Assembly: GCA_029204225.1 (NCBI GenBank)
Contig: CM055111.1
Location: 14,877,861 to 14,941,860 of the forward strand
Reading direction: 5' to 3'
Origin: Diphasiastrum complanatum
Lineage: Eukaryota; Streptophyta; Lycopodiopsida; Lycopodiales; Lycopodiaceae
DNA: 64,000 nucleotides
Part shown: in pieces, positions 1 through 11,019 of the stretch
Position numbering within the stretch: position 1 is the first letter of the stretch
Layout of the letters: each line of letters begins with the position of its first letter
Notes under the pieces: model-generated
Database searches by the model: none
The model's input: only the letters and a program-made list of their open reading frames with translations
Told to the model about the DNA's origin: nothing
Position numbers and translations under genes: made by a program

Positions 1-806
1 AGTATGATTGCAATATGCAATTTGGAAGGAAAAATTATATACCTATGTGGCTCTTGAAATAGGTATGGATACAATCTTTGAAAGGAGAGCATATTGATTT
101 CTAACATAAGAATAATAAGTTCCCTTGATAAATTCACCTCAAAAACAATAGGATTTGCATACGAGGAGATCTTTGTTTTTTTTTTCCAAAAGTAGGTTTT
201 AACGTCTTAAGAACAGAACCAAACGCTTTAACAGTGCAAAAAAGCATATCTAAGTTGCTCCAAACGCCTAGGACGATGGTACTCGATTGAAAATTGTACA
301 CAATTAGTGCTCCAGATAGAAAAAACTGGCTTTCTTATTGAAAATTTTCATTACAGAGCCATGTAAGTTATTACGGAAATCATGGTAACTAAACCTTCAA
401 GCATATCAAGGGACAACGCATTACACTCTAAAGGAACACTGCATGACTATGATATGCGAACACCTTAAATGATCATTTTGAAGTAGAAGATCGTTTGCAT
501 TACTTTGTAACGTGTGAGCAACTAAGTTTAGCAAGAATACGCCAAAGTTTGCAGCTTAGAGCTCCAGACTTGTATTTTAATTAACATACATATCTTGCAG
601 CTAAAATTCAATTCTCATCCGAATATGCAAAAAAAAGCATCACAGATAATCGTAAATCAATAGAAATCATGGCAAGAACACAAAATCACCAACTAAGTGA
701 TAGCCGCAGTCAAAAGCATGAGTGCTAGAACGAGCAACCTAATATTCAAGTAGATTCAATAACCGTTATGTTCTCTATGTAAAACTTACTCAAAGTTCAA
801 ATTTAC

Positions 807-1490
807 CATGCCAAGAGTATAGCAAGCCTCGACGTTTCCAGCAACCGCACATTGCTTTAGGAACCTATGAGCTCCATCAGACCAGCTATCTGCCTTAACA
901 GCTAAACCGGGAATCACAACATTTGCCAACACAACCGGATGCCTTGCAGCGGCACAAAATCTTCGGCATCTGGAAAGAGTAGAATCATAGCGTCAAGGCC
1001 GCTTTCAGACGAAATGATTTTAAAATTAACAAGATAATTGTGCTTTGCAAATAGTGACATCTCTTGCAGTACAGAAACTTGCTGGAGCAGATTATTTGCT
1101 GGCAAATAACAGGTCGGAATGTACGCAAGGGACTTCAGAAAATACACAGATGTGCTTTCGTTAAAGATACCTATACACTAGAGAAGGAAAAAAATGACTT
1201 GTTACGTAAGATGTGAAATTTTGAACCTACGTTAGCATAGTATTAATAAGATCAGCCGGCGATGATGCTGTCGAGCTTACTCCCACGATAATGGCAACAA
1301 GGAGGTCATCCGGAAGTGCGTCGATTTTACAAACGGAAGACTTTTTAGTAACAGATCGACTAGCATCTACGCAGGGCCTTTCTGCAACGGTACTCTTTAG
1401 ATTCTGATTGATTCTCTTTAGAGTACTCTTCCTGAGCCTGGGCTGCATGCCTTCTATTACAGATGGATAACTTGCTCTCCTGGTTCTCAT
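807..1490 (-). CDS. F-box protein (F-box/MYND-finger type), first two exons, 3' part outside window
   Basis: Probable substrate receptor of an SCF ubiquitin ligase. Exon 1 is 1490-1231: ATG at 1490, basic N-terminus beginning MRTRRASYP, then an F-box from about residue 57 (DALPDDLLVAII...SSPADLINTMLT). The intron is 1230-970, with a GT donor after ..ATGCTAAC and an AG acceptor at 971-970. Exon 2 is 969-807 and restores TCRRF, followed by HPVVLANVVIPGLAVKA, a WSDGAHRFLK stretch and AGNVEACYTLGM, which is the start of the Sel1-like repeats. This order (MRTRR start, F-box, CKRF-like junction, LEACYTLGM) matches my knowledge of the plant F-box proteins that end in a MYND zinc finger. The MYND exon is not in the window. 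The next donor is GT at 806-805 in phase 0. An in-frame GTG at 1499 lies upstream, but ATG at 1490 fits the family start. Splice joints are inferred from frame and similarity, not from transcripts. Confidence 0.8.
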
Positions 1491-3170
1491 TGTAACCACA
1501 AATAATACTATCGAACGATTACACCTTACACCAGCCTTTCAAATTCTTCGACCTGCACTTATCCCTAGTTGCAGAAGAGAACAAGTCAGCCTACTTACTG
1601 AAAATTCTAAGAAGTGAATCGGTGACCATAAACTATATCGGTTCCAATCATGACTAAACACTCAAAATTTCATCTCTAAACTTTTTGGACTTGACAAATT
1701 TGGTAGAGCTGCATAAGCACTTGGCTAAAATTTTGACTTATCGGGAAAGTGCCCTATCTTTCACTGAATCTTGAGCTATTCTAAACTTCTGCCTGAACAA
1801 GCTTTTAGACCGACGAAAAACGGACGTTCCTTAATAAAAAGGAGGACATTTCTAAAACATTTGACAGAGCAATAAATCTAAATTGTGTTTGCAGGTCAAC
1901 TTAACAATAAATTTTTGGCTCATAAAAACGAAGCCTGTCTCTGCTGCTGATTACCGACAAAGCTCTCAGAGTCTACTATCTATTGTATAAACTTCTATAA
2001 AGTATGCTGGCCAGCGGCAAAGCTGCAACGAAGAGCTCCGAGGCTTGACGAAGACAGAACTTACAAAGAAACTAATCACATCAAAAACAACATCAGCAAC
2101 CTCCAAACTAGCAAGGTAGCATGAAGTAGAACGAATATAAAGATCACTGGGCAAAAAAATCAGTAACCTATGGAGGAGCAAAACAAATCCACCAATTATC
2201 TTACAACCACTCCCAAAACGAAGCAAGCACAATAATAGCTATCCAGAGAGAAGCACCAGTACAGTTCACGTAATGCTAAAATCGGTCAGACAAGTGGAGT
2301 GATTGCTATCGGTTCAAAATATAGGGAAGGACCTCAGACTATAGAGAGCTATGCTGAAGAATCACACGTTACGTAACAGCAACGTAAATGTCAGTCAATA
2401 GGACTCATGGAAATACTAGACAAAGCGCAACCAACCAACCAAGCACACGCTGACTCGCGGGAGTGAGAGAGAGCAAAAAAAAAACACCAATCTATCTAGA
2501 TCACTATAATAATACCCCAAAAACAATCAAATCTGTCTGATTGAAAATCGACAACTGCTGCTCTGCTGCAATTGCATACGCCACCGGATCGCTATTCATT
2601 TTCCCATATCTCGCCATCGCTGGATTTTTCCTTCAGAGATTGGATCGTACCAGTAACTCCGAGGCACATGCGGGGGAGTCTCAATAATGCGACGCTTTGC
2701 TGGATCGTCCTCTTCGATCGCGTTCAATCCTCAAGGTTTTAATCACCGTAACTTTCCAGGGTTTACTCGTGAAATGACAAGTTACCCTGACGGGCTGGCC
2801 TCAGTAAAACCTTGAAATTGAAAAGTTGAAAGGTACTCTAGGACGTCGCGGAGACCTGTCGCCGGGTCGCCTTTTTTGGCGTCATGTGCCGCCCATTTGG
2901 TCAAAGTATACTACCAGTACAGCATCAAAATGAGATAATTATTATTTTATTTTGAAATTTTAATGTATAAATTATTACCTAATAAATATATCACACAATT
3001 ACCAAGCACTTTTTAATATCTCATATATTGAATATATATATATATAGGCTTAAAATGTATAAAAAAATCATACGTGCGCACAAACATACTGAATCGAAGC
3101 TAATTTTGCAAAGAAAATTCATGCAAAATTATAGAATTTTCCGGTTAACTGAAAAATAAAACCAAAAAAA
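1491..3170 (-). other. Upstream region of the F-box gene
   Basis: Presumed 5' UTR and promoter of the minus-strand F-box gene. The stretch 2560-2900 is richer in G+C and CpG than its surroundings (for example ..gatcgcgttcaatcc.., ..ggacgtcgcggagacc..), as expected near a plant transcription start. I saw no clear TATA element and no conserved protein; the longest minus-strand reading frame here (1966-2232) has no recognisable domain. Confidence 0.35.
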
Positions 3171-3173
3171 GAA

Positions 3174-3388
3174 ATGCAGGCCAGGAGCGAGGGAGAGAGA
3201 GAGACGAGGGACAGAGAGAGGGCAGGAGGGAGCAGGGGACGGAGGGAGACAGAGGAGCGAGGGAGAGAGAGAGGGGAGGACAACGAGGAGGAGCGAGCAG
3301 GGAGCAGGGGACGGAGGGAGCGGAGCGAGGAGGAGCGAGCAGGGAGCAGGGGACGGAGGGAGACAAAGGAGGGGGAGGAGCGAGTGAG

Positions 3389-3454
<66 letters not shown>

Positions 3455-3477
3455 CGAGAGAGCGCGAGGGGGGGGAG

Positions 3478-3539
<62 letters not shown>

Positions 3540-3555
3540 TGTGTGTGTGTGTGAG

Positions 3556-3617
<62 letters not shown>
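3174..3617. repeat. Purine-rich block: GAGCGAGGGAG minisatellite plus long (GA)n tracts
   Basis: Positions 3174-3395 hold degenerate copies of a roughly 45-bp unit containing GGAGCGAGCAGGGAGCAGGG. Positions 3396-3617 are three (GA)n runs broken by a GGAGCGAGAGAGCGCGAGG insert and a (TG)n stretch at 3537-3552. Long reading frames on both strands here are simple-sequence artefacts. Confidence 0.9.
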
Positions 3618-3621
<4 letters not shown>

Positions 3622-3679
3622 TGGCCCAATTGACACGTGTTGCAACGTGACAATGCATGGCCAGATGTGGGCCATACCC
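3617..3679. repeat. 12-bp perfect inverted repeat
   Basis: gggtatggccca at 3617-3628 is repeated in inverse at 3668-3679 with a 39-bp spacer. It abuts the (GA)n tract and may be the end of a small foldback element; no target duplication was identified. Confidence 0.6.
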
Positions 3680-3699
3680 TTTGCCGGACACGTGTCAGT

Positions 3700-3893
3700 A
3701 TGGCTGAAAAAAAATTTCGACACGTGCCGCCCAGCATGTGTTGAAACATGATGTGGCGAGACAAATGTCGTGCACACACTGACCGGTGGTGTGCTGACAA
3801 AAAATTTAGACGCGTGTCGCAGAGCATGTGTTGAAACATGCTGATGTGGCGAGACAAATGTCGTGCACACACTGGCCGATGGTGTGTACACCG
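3700..3893. repeat. Two tandem copies of a 90-bp unit
   Basis: The segment beginning gcatgtgttgaaacatg at 3734 recurs 90 bp later at 3824, followed in both by gtggcgagacaaatgtcgtg and a cacactg..gtggtgtg run. The units are rich in short palindromes (cacgtg, tgttgaaaca). Confidence 0.75.
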
Positions 3894-3977
3894 TCTCTGT
3901 GTCAAGCGCACATTGGTGGACTACAATTTTTTCAAAATTGTGAGAACATATTGATTTCTTTTTTATAAAATAAATAG

Positions 3978-3979
<2 letters not shown>

Positions 3980-4022
<43 letters not shown>
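3980..4022. repeat. (AT)n microsatellite
   Basis: Uninterrupted AT dinucleotides of about 42 bp in an AT-rich flank. Confidence 0.9.
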
Positions 4023-4025
<3 letters not shown>

Positions 4026-4029
4026 TATG

Positions 4030-4550
4030 TGGATATTTATATTTATAAAATATTATATGGTTGCTGGTGTGAACTATCCATTCTAAATTCTAACCTCTTT
4101 ATTTTTTTAGTGAAATCAACAATATCTTAGAGTACATAGACATCCACATTTGGTTGGCTTGTTAGCTTTGTTGCTATAAAGATAAGCATCATTGCAAAGC
4201 TATCTTGTTGGTTCCGTGTTTTTGAAGGTGACATGTCTTTTTATAGGCAAATTTGAGTTGAAAAATGCGTTTTCTTTTTTGACCTTTTGAATTGCAAAAC
4301 TTTTTTCTTTTTATTTTAGACGATCATGGCAAAAATTCTTAAACTTTACTGCAAGCTTCGCTCTTGTTTGAGCTTACTTTTGCTTAAACTTCCCCTTGGG
4401 GGTGTATATATCTTTTTCATCAATGTACCTACTATACTTTTCTATGAATAAATGCACCAGGGTTTTGCTTTCTAAGATCTTTCGAATCGCCTTTGGTCAT
4501 TTGCAATATATACATTTTACATCACATAGTACGGCCAAGAGTAGCTTAGT
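4030..4550. other. No gene recognised
   Basis: AT-rich non-coding sequence with scattered stops in all frames. Nothing supportable was found between the AT microsatellite and the foldback at 4567. Confidence 0.5.
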
Positions 4551-4566
4551 TTGCAATGCAACTCAG

Positions 4567-4677
4567 TTGCAAGTAGGGCCCCACCCTCACCCAACCATTA
4601 AACAAAGTAGAAGCCTAATTTCATCATGGTCTCACATGAATTTTCCATCGTCAGATGAGGGTGGGGCCCTTCTTGCA
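4567..4677. repeat. Foldback (MITE-like) inverted repeat
   Basis: ttgcaagtagggccccaccc.. at 4567-4589 is matched in inverse by ..gggtggggcccttcttgca at 4656-4677, with one mismatch over 22 bp and a 66-bp loop. Weaker symmetry (ttgcaatgcaac / gttgcaa) extends the arms to about 4551 and 4690. The form suits a short non-autonomous element; no TSD was identified. Confidence 0.6.
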
Positions 4678-4699
4678 CCCTTGGTTGCAATACCTAATA

Positions 4700-5290
4700 T
4701 GTTCTTTCATATGGCCAAGCCAAGGAGCATAAAGCTCTAAATGTGTATTCACACGAGCCAACACCCAAGATTCAAGCATGAGCCTACATGGGCACAAGTC
4801 CAAGTCAACAAATGCAAAGGACCACCTATTTATTTTCTCAGTCAAGTTTTAACTAGAAGTATGATTTTATGTCAACATGAAATCTCCACATATATATAGT
4901 CATACCCACACTAGTGCTAGTGCAAGCTTGAATCTTGACTATTGCATGAGTGGAAATCATTGTGCTTCTTCTTGGCTTGGCCATACTCTTATCTTCCACA
5001 TAAAATACACATTATATGTAACAATGATATTTCTACCACTGGCAAAAAAAAAATAGTAAAAACTTTTAAATACATTAGGGGTGTTTTCACTCAAAGTGTT
5101 TGGTAAGTCCCGATCTTGAAATATTGACTTGTCATTGGTTGTTGAAAACATTGTAGCCCCTACCCACTTCACACTAAAGGGGACTTACCTCTACCCAAAA
5201 GTCATTATGGCCCAAATGTCAAAGTGTGTAAGGGACAATGATTCATGTCTTTCTTTGCTCGAACTAATTCTTTTCCACATTAGTAAGCAA
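4700..5290. other. No gene recognised
   Basis: Non-coding between the foldback and the copia fragment. The short minus-strand frames at 4651-4845 and 4957-5172 have no recognisable motif. Confidence 0.45.
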
Positions 5291-5301
5291 GCCATCAAGA
5301 G

Positions 5302-5745
5302 ATGATGGTCCAGCATTTCCAGATGAGACTCTCTCTCTCGCCAATTGGTGGGCAGCCTGATTTACCTTACTACCACCAGGCCAGATATTGCTTATGCGGT
5401 TGGGATCACAACTCAATTCATAAGCCTACCGAAGCACATTGGAAGGCAGCCAAGTGGATCCTACGATATGTGAGAGGGATGATGACTTATGGGATTGGAT
5501 ACACTGATGATGAAGACCTTCAGCTGGAAGGTTATTCAGATTCTGATTGGGCAAGTGATAGAGACGATCGGAGATTGATGACAGGCTATTGCTTTAGCCT
5601 AGGTTCAGGGGCTATATCGTGGTGCAGCAAGAAGCAGCCTACTATTGCCCTATCATCTACTGAAGCTGAGTACAGGACGACTACAAGTCCGCCTGTGAAG
5701 CCATTCTAGGTCATCTGACTAGGTTTATGTTTTCGCTTGTCTCCC
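5302..5745 (+). pseudogene. Ty1/copia reverse transcriptase end and RNase H fragment
   Basis: Remnant of a copia polyprotein. The RT C-terminal stretch (VGSLIYLTTTRPDIAYAVGI) reads in one frame from about 5345. A shift near 5425 leads into KPTEAHWKAAKWILRYVRG, then the RNase H core GYSDSDWASDRDDR, the SKKQ motif and LSSTEAEYR. A second shift near 5688 moves ACEAILGHL into another frame. No LTRs are adjacent. Dead fragment; family assignment is firm from the motif order. Confidence 0.88.
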
Positions 5746-5749
5746 ATCT

Positions 5750-7105
5750 ATGCATCTTGCAATTTTGCAATCAATTTTAGGTTGTCTTCAAATGAATCTC
5801 TTAGGCAACAATTGGGCAAGTAATGGGCAATATAGGCACTATGTATAGATATTGTGTAGATGATGTTGTTGGTCTTATATCTTGTTGGGAAAACTTTGCT
5901 TGAGCAAGGATATAGCTTCAACATCATTTGCTGAGGATTTATGAAGTCTTGGTTTGAATAACATTTAGCACTCTCTAGACCCTACTTGCATCTTTTTTTT
6001 CCCTTCGAAGTTGGCTTTTTGCTGTATGAACAATAGATGACTTGCAAGAATAAAAATAGAAATGGCTAGTATATTGCCCTAGACATTCACAATGATAATA
6101 AGAACTAGGCAAGGTACAAAAGTAGATTATGGGTTCTTAATCTTTTTGAAGGAACCCAATGTCACTGCAATCTAGTCTATTAGTGTGTATACACATACTT
6201 GAACATTCATGCTAGTACTTCCAATACATATTGTCTATTGTTAGTTGCATTGTGGACATTTTGTTGTGTGGTAACCCATCTCTTGTTAAAAATTCACAAT
6301 TCTAGCTTGACTAGTTTTGGTCATATGACTTGTAAATAGTTAAATGGTCATGATGTGGCTTGTCACACGTGCCAAATAGCATAGGATTCCATTCATAAGG
6401 ATGTTCTCAAGTAGACCTAAGTGTTAGAACCTTTGGAATGAGTCCAAATTATGCTTAGATACAAGGGAGAAAAAATAGGAGCTATTTTTGGTAATTTTTG
6501 CATTGTTGAGGGATCTCCAAGATTCCAACCCTAACTTGGTAGGGATGAAAGATCCACCAAAATTAGCATTAGGGATAGGTTTAGGGCTACTCATACCTGC
6601 CCAAAACCGTGATGGATCATGTATATATAGGTGATGATATCTCACCAAAATCAATCAAGCAATTTCATGTTTTTTCTCTCATAATGGTGCAATTGCTCTC
6701 TATGTTCATAATTGTTTGAGTACTTGTGATTACTAATGATTATAGGATTGAATGTAGGTCTGGTGTACAGTACTCAGACTGTGGGAGGCCGTACTTTCAC
6801 ACGTGTGAAGCCTTCTTCAAGGATTTGGGCCATTTAGTGAGGTTCAAGCATAGGTTTTTGATGGATTTTGATGGTTCAACTTGTGCTAATCTTATGAAAT
6901 CATAATCTATTGTTTTCCTCATCATTTCAAGTGTTTTAGGATCCTTATTTGCTGTAATTTTTACATCTCTCACTTGAAATTCCTTGGCTTCTTCAAATTG
7001 AGAACCTCTTCAATGCATTTAAAGTGTGATGCTCTTTCCTTTACACCATGCTTCTTTGGAATATTTTCTAGTATAAATTTTCTTTATGCCATGCATTCAT
7101 CATTT
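5750..7105. other. No gene recognised
   Basis: AT-rich, non-coding by eye. No conserved domain, LTR pair or tandem repeat was found. Confidence 0.4.
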
Positions 7106-7108
7106 ATT

Positions 7109-7209
<101 letters not shown>

Positions 7210-8109
7210 CATTTTTCTACACTAGCAATTGCTATCTTCAGGACAAATTTTAGCCAAGTGATTTACTACTTGCTCTCAAATAAATCCATCTCTAACATTA
7301 ATGTATTTAATTTTTCTATGACAATCACTTCATGCTATTTTAATGACATGTCGTAGAAAACCAACCTCTTATAACCTATGCGGGCCCTCTTTTGAGGATT
7401 TAATGGCTCCTCTATTAGGAGGTGATCCAAGTTCCAGTACTCCTATTAAAGCCTCATGCATCTTTTTCCATGTATAGGTGCTATCTTCTTGTAGTGTAGG
7501 CATCCCAAAGGGAGCCAGGAACCACGACTTAGCTTCCTAGCCTTCAACTTTTGCCATCCAAACCCACTTGACATACAAGCAGCCAACTCGCCAACAACGA
7601 TTAGACTTAACCAACTTGAAGTTCCGAAAACCAACATTGAGATCCAACCTGGCGCCATGCCAGATCGGGGGTCCCGATATGGGTAAACTGGCACACCACA
7701 AGTCGGAGGCTCAGCTCTTTGTACTGAAAGATTACATAACTTGAAAATATATCTTTGTCTGGGAAAAGCGTAGACTTGATATCACTTTCGTAAAATCCAA
7801 AAACCTTATTAACTGGTGACAGAGGCCTTTCTTTGAAATGTTCACCCCTGTCGCTTCTGACTTTCGACTTTGGAACTCCTTTGAGCTTCTGATTTGTCCT
7901 TGATGCACTTTGTGTTGAGCTCTGAGCTCCAAATTTGTTCAGTTCCGCACAGGTATCAGGGCTCCCTGAGCCAAAGGATTTATCGTTTGATTGCCCACTT
8001 TATGGTCCACTCCGTGCCTTGTTGCTTCTACACCTTGATTTCTCTCCTTGTCCCAGCCTGATCTTGATACTTTTCCATCTTGGCTCTTTAAGGTAGGCAA
8101 AGATTGAGT

Positions 8110-8475
8110 ACTCCGCAATGCACCTCTCACTTAGCTTGAAGTAGCTCTTTGAATCAGCCCAAATGTAACCATTGACCTCGTGGAAAGCCAAAGGGTCACA
8201 CTAGTTTGATCCGCATCCGAACTATCTCTTCGCGTTTGTTTGAAGCACCATGTCCGTCGCGCAAAACTTGACTTTCACAATTCCATCACTGGTCAGTTGC
8301 CTCACAGTCAAACATTGAGCTTGGCTTCAAGTAGCTCTCTTTGAATCAGACATATGCACCCAGAGTTTGCACTAGTCCGATCTCAACGCGAACTATCCCT
8401 TAGCGTCCGTTCGAAATACCAAGTCTCTCATGCAAGACTCAACTTTTGCAGTTCCTTCATTCATCAGCTGACTTA
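8110..8475. repeat. Diverged tandem duplication inside the LTR element
   Basis: Two units of about 190 bp share agcttgaagtagctcttt / gcttcaagtagctctctttg, then cactagtttgatc..gcgaactatc and gcgt..gttcgaa. They are diverged, so this is an old duplication. Confidence 0.5.
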
Positions 8476-9344
8476 CACGTAACACAAGCCAGTGTACTCA
8501 TATGTTTCCTCATCATTGCTGGTCCAGAGAAAGCCCATAACAAACTTTCCTGTCCACAACAAAAACTTGTCAACTTATTAGGTCCAAAGTTCGCCAGTCT
8601 CCTCGTGTGAGTATGGCTAGGTCACCTTGAATTTGCCCCATTTTGATCAACTTTCATTCAAAATTTGTCCCAAGAGAGAGGTGTGTGTGATAGTTCCCCT
8701 CCACTTATAAAATCAGCTGATCGGACTTAGAGTAGAGTTCTTCAGACAAAAAGCCTTTCCAACACTTTGCTTCCCATCTACTAGAATTATGGCTCGATCC
8801 AACTTGTTGCCAATCTCTGATGAGGATCCTAGTCTTTCCCCTTTGAGGAAAAACCTGGTGGCCGTCCCAAAATGAAGACCAACTGCTCCACAGAAGATCT
8901 CCCCTGAAATTGCCCTTTCCAACTTTTGACTTCCTGCTTGCGTCTGGTGGGTGTTGTCGCAAATGAAACTAACCCAAGAAACAGGTTAGCCATACATCCT
9001 TTGCAATCCTTGAGTCGTTTCGTTGCCGTTCACGTGCGAGTACTTGAACTGCAAATCCGCCCCACCGATTCTGTAGTCCTCTTTGTTTGATGGTATCAGC
9101 CTTCAAAAGAAAAGGTTCCTTCTCGAGCCATCAGCTCCTTGTATCACAAGCAATCATGCAAACCAGGCAAAGCACGAGTACTAAGACTAACCACGAATAC
9201 ATACAAGTAAGACACTCAGGCAGGTTTACTAACTAGTAACAAAGACAAGGTCCCCCTTTGAGATGGTCCTGCCAACGGACCTTTGCCTGGCCGCGCCCAT
9301 ACAAATCGATCACGGAATCAGCCCACATAGGACACCCCTCCAAC

Positions 9345-9750
9345 TATCCATGCTTTCACCATTAAGCAGCACATTGCCTCAGTCACGCCCCACCACTTTT
9401 TGGTCGATAGCCCTTATAGCTAAACGATCGGCAGCTATCCCGCACCGGCAGCTAACCACCCGTGCTTTACACCCGAATTCGAGCAGCATCTCTGTATCAA
9501 TGGTTAACCCGTACAGTTCGAATATGTCGCCCCGCACCCCACAAGGCACAGACCGTGCTTACACCAACCTAATGGCAGCACACTGCCTCATCTGTCCTAC
9601 GTGCAGACAGCGCCAGGCCCGAATCGCGAGAACTGACCGTGCTTACACCTCAAGGGCAGCACTTTGACTCATCAAGTCCCCCGTTCTGCCAACCACCCCG
9701 ACCGTGGACGCACCCGTGCTTACACTGTGGGCAGCACCTTGCACAACAGT
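9345..9750. repeat. Minisatellite, about five degenerate 80-bp units
   Basis: The core cgtgcttacac followed by ggcagcac recurs near 9345, 9460, 9552, 9632 and 9710. It lies just internal to the primer binding site of the minus-strand LTR element, in its leader. Confidence 0.65.
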
Positions 9751-9812
9751 TGTCTTGATGAACCCCAAACCATGGCCATTTCCGTGAGATCCACATAGCT
9801 GACCGGCCAGTC

Positions 9813-9825
9813 GGCTCTGATACCA
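9813..9825 (-). other. Retrotransposon primer binding site (initiator-tRNA type)
   Basis: Minus-strand TGGTATCAGAGCC lies two bases inside the LTR edge at 9828. This is the standard plant LTR-element PBS and fixes the orientation and the LTR boundary. Confidence 0.75.
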
Positions 9826-9914
9826 CATGTAGCGCAGGCATCCCAAAGGGAGCCGGGAACCATGACTTAGCTTCCCAGCCTTCAACTTTTGCCATCCAAA
9901 CCCACTTGACATAC

Positions 9915-10245
9915 AAGCAGCCAACTCGCCAACAACGATCAAACTTAACCAACTTGAAGTTCCGAAAACCAACATTGAGATCCAACCTGGCGCCATGCCA
10001 GATCGGGGGTCCCGATATGGGTGACTTCTCTCCAAGCAAGCCGCCCGACATACATCAAACCTAACCAACTCGAAGCTTCGTTACAAACGAGTAACATCCA
10101 TTCCAAGCAAGCGGTCTGACTTACATCAGACTTAACCAACTGAAAGCTTCGTCATGAGCACTAGAAGCCAACCTGGCGCCACGCCAGACTGGACAGCCAT
10201 AAACAGGTAACTTCCACCCAAGCAAGCCATCCAACTCAGCCGACA
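9915..10245. repeat. Degenerate repeat units inside the LTR
   Basis: caagcaagc followed by an acttacatcagacttaacca-like block and gaagcttcg recurs at about 9917, 10034, 10109 and 10218. Some units also carry aacctggcgccaygccaga. This is internal amplification within the LTR. Confidence 0.6.
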
Positions 10246-10904
10246 GGTTAGAGCTTGTTTGCCAAGAGCTAAACCCATTCACGTTCATGCAAGGAACACT
10301 CAGAACCACAAGCCGCGACAGATATGGAGACAACCAATTCCTAGAACAAATGGTCTCGACAGCATACCACTGGCACCACGGACCGAATGGTCCCGACGGC
10401 ATACCGCTGGCGTCCCGGGATACGACCCTCAGCTATGTGCCAAGTTAAAAATTTTGAAAGCGGCCTTACAATTGGCGCTTTTACCGAACACTGAAACCCA
10501 GAAGGTAATCAGAGTCAGTTTGAGGAAAATCCCACTTTATTGATAAATCTGAGAAGGTTACATTTCAAGTGTGTGACCGACCCTAGTCTCCGGGGCGCTA
10601 GCATGCCAAGGCGAGAGCCATGACAACATTCCAGCAAGGGAGGCTGAGACTTGGTTAGAGCTCGCCCTGAGTCGCAACCCGCACTCCCCTATAGTATTGG
10701 TGTGATTCGGCACCCCCCTCTACCCAAGCTGGTAAAGCACGTTTTTCTCTCTCTAGGATTTTCTCTTTCTAGAAAGTCATTTTCTCTCTCTAGATTTTAT
10801 TGATCCCCAGGCTTCCTTTAATCATGCCTAGATCGTGTGAGGTGATTGCACATCGATCTGAGCTCTCTAGACTACGCTAGAACCGATCAAAGATTTTCAG
10901 CCAT

Positions 10905-11015
10905 AGGAACTTGGCGCCGGCTGGATTCTGGTCACAGTGGCACCGGGAGCGGCGCCGGCGCCGTTGGCTCCGGGAGCAGCAGGGGCGCTGCTGGCACCGG
11001 GGACATAGCTGGCGC
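10905..11015. repeat. GC-rich GGCGCCGG / GGCACCGG repeat island
   Basis: Several partly overlapping copies of tggcgccgg, ggcaccggg and gctccggga lie in a locally very GC-rich stretch surrounded by AT-rich DNA. The palindromic core GGCGCC occurs four times. No coding role is evident; translation gives only Gly/Ser/Ala-rich sequence. Confidence 0.6.
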
Positions 11016-11019
11016 CGGA

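Larger units (their letters stand above)
7490..10560 (-). mobile_element. Non-autonomous or deleted LTR retrotransposon, minus strand
   Basis: A 195-bp segment beginning tgtagtgtaggcatcc at 7490-7684 recurs without indels at 9828-10022 (tgtagcgcaggcatcc..), with about ten differences. Directly below the second copy, 9825-9813 read on the minus strand is TGGTATCAGAGCC, the initiator-tRNA-type primer binding site. The 9828 copy is therefore the 3' end of a minus-strand 5' LTR, and the 7490 copy is the outer end of a truncated 3' LTR. The interior (7690-9812) has no gag or pol similarity that I can read, so it resembles LARD/TRIM-type elements or a heavily deleted copy. The outer end of the 5' LTR was not found; 10560 is only where the family-like sequence fades. 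Confidence 0.6.

Noticed and set aside
1966..2232. 88-codon minus-strand frame upstream of the F-box gene
   Set aside because: No domain, no splice logic, and composition typical of non-coding DNA. Lies in the presumed 5' region.
3119..3911. Reading frames of 60-260 codons (Leu/Ser or Arg/Glu repeats)
   Set aside because: They are translations of (GA)n/(CT)n and (GT)n tracts with no non-repeat domain. The same holds for frames at 7.0, 17.0, 34.7 and 40.0 kb.
9643..10402. Minus-strand frames of 90-141 codons across the LTR at 9.8-10.4 kb
   Set aside because: They run through LTR and leader repeats and repeat the same peptide as the unit recurs; no known domain.
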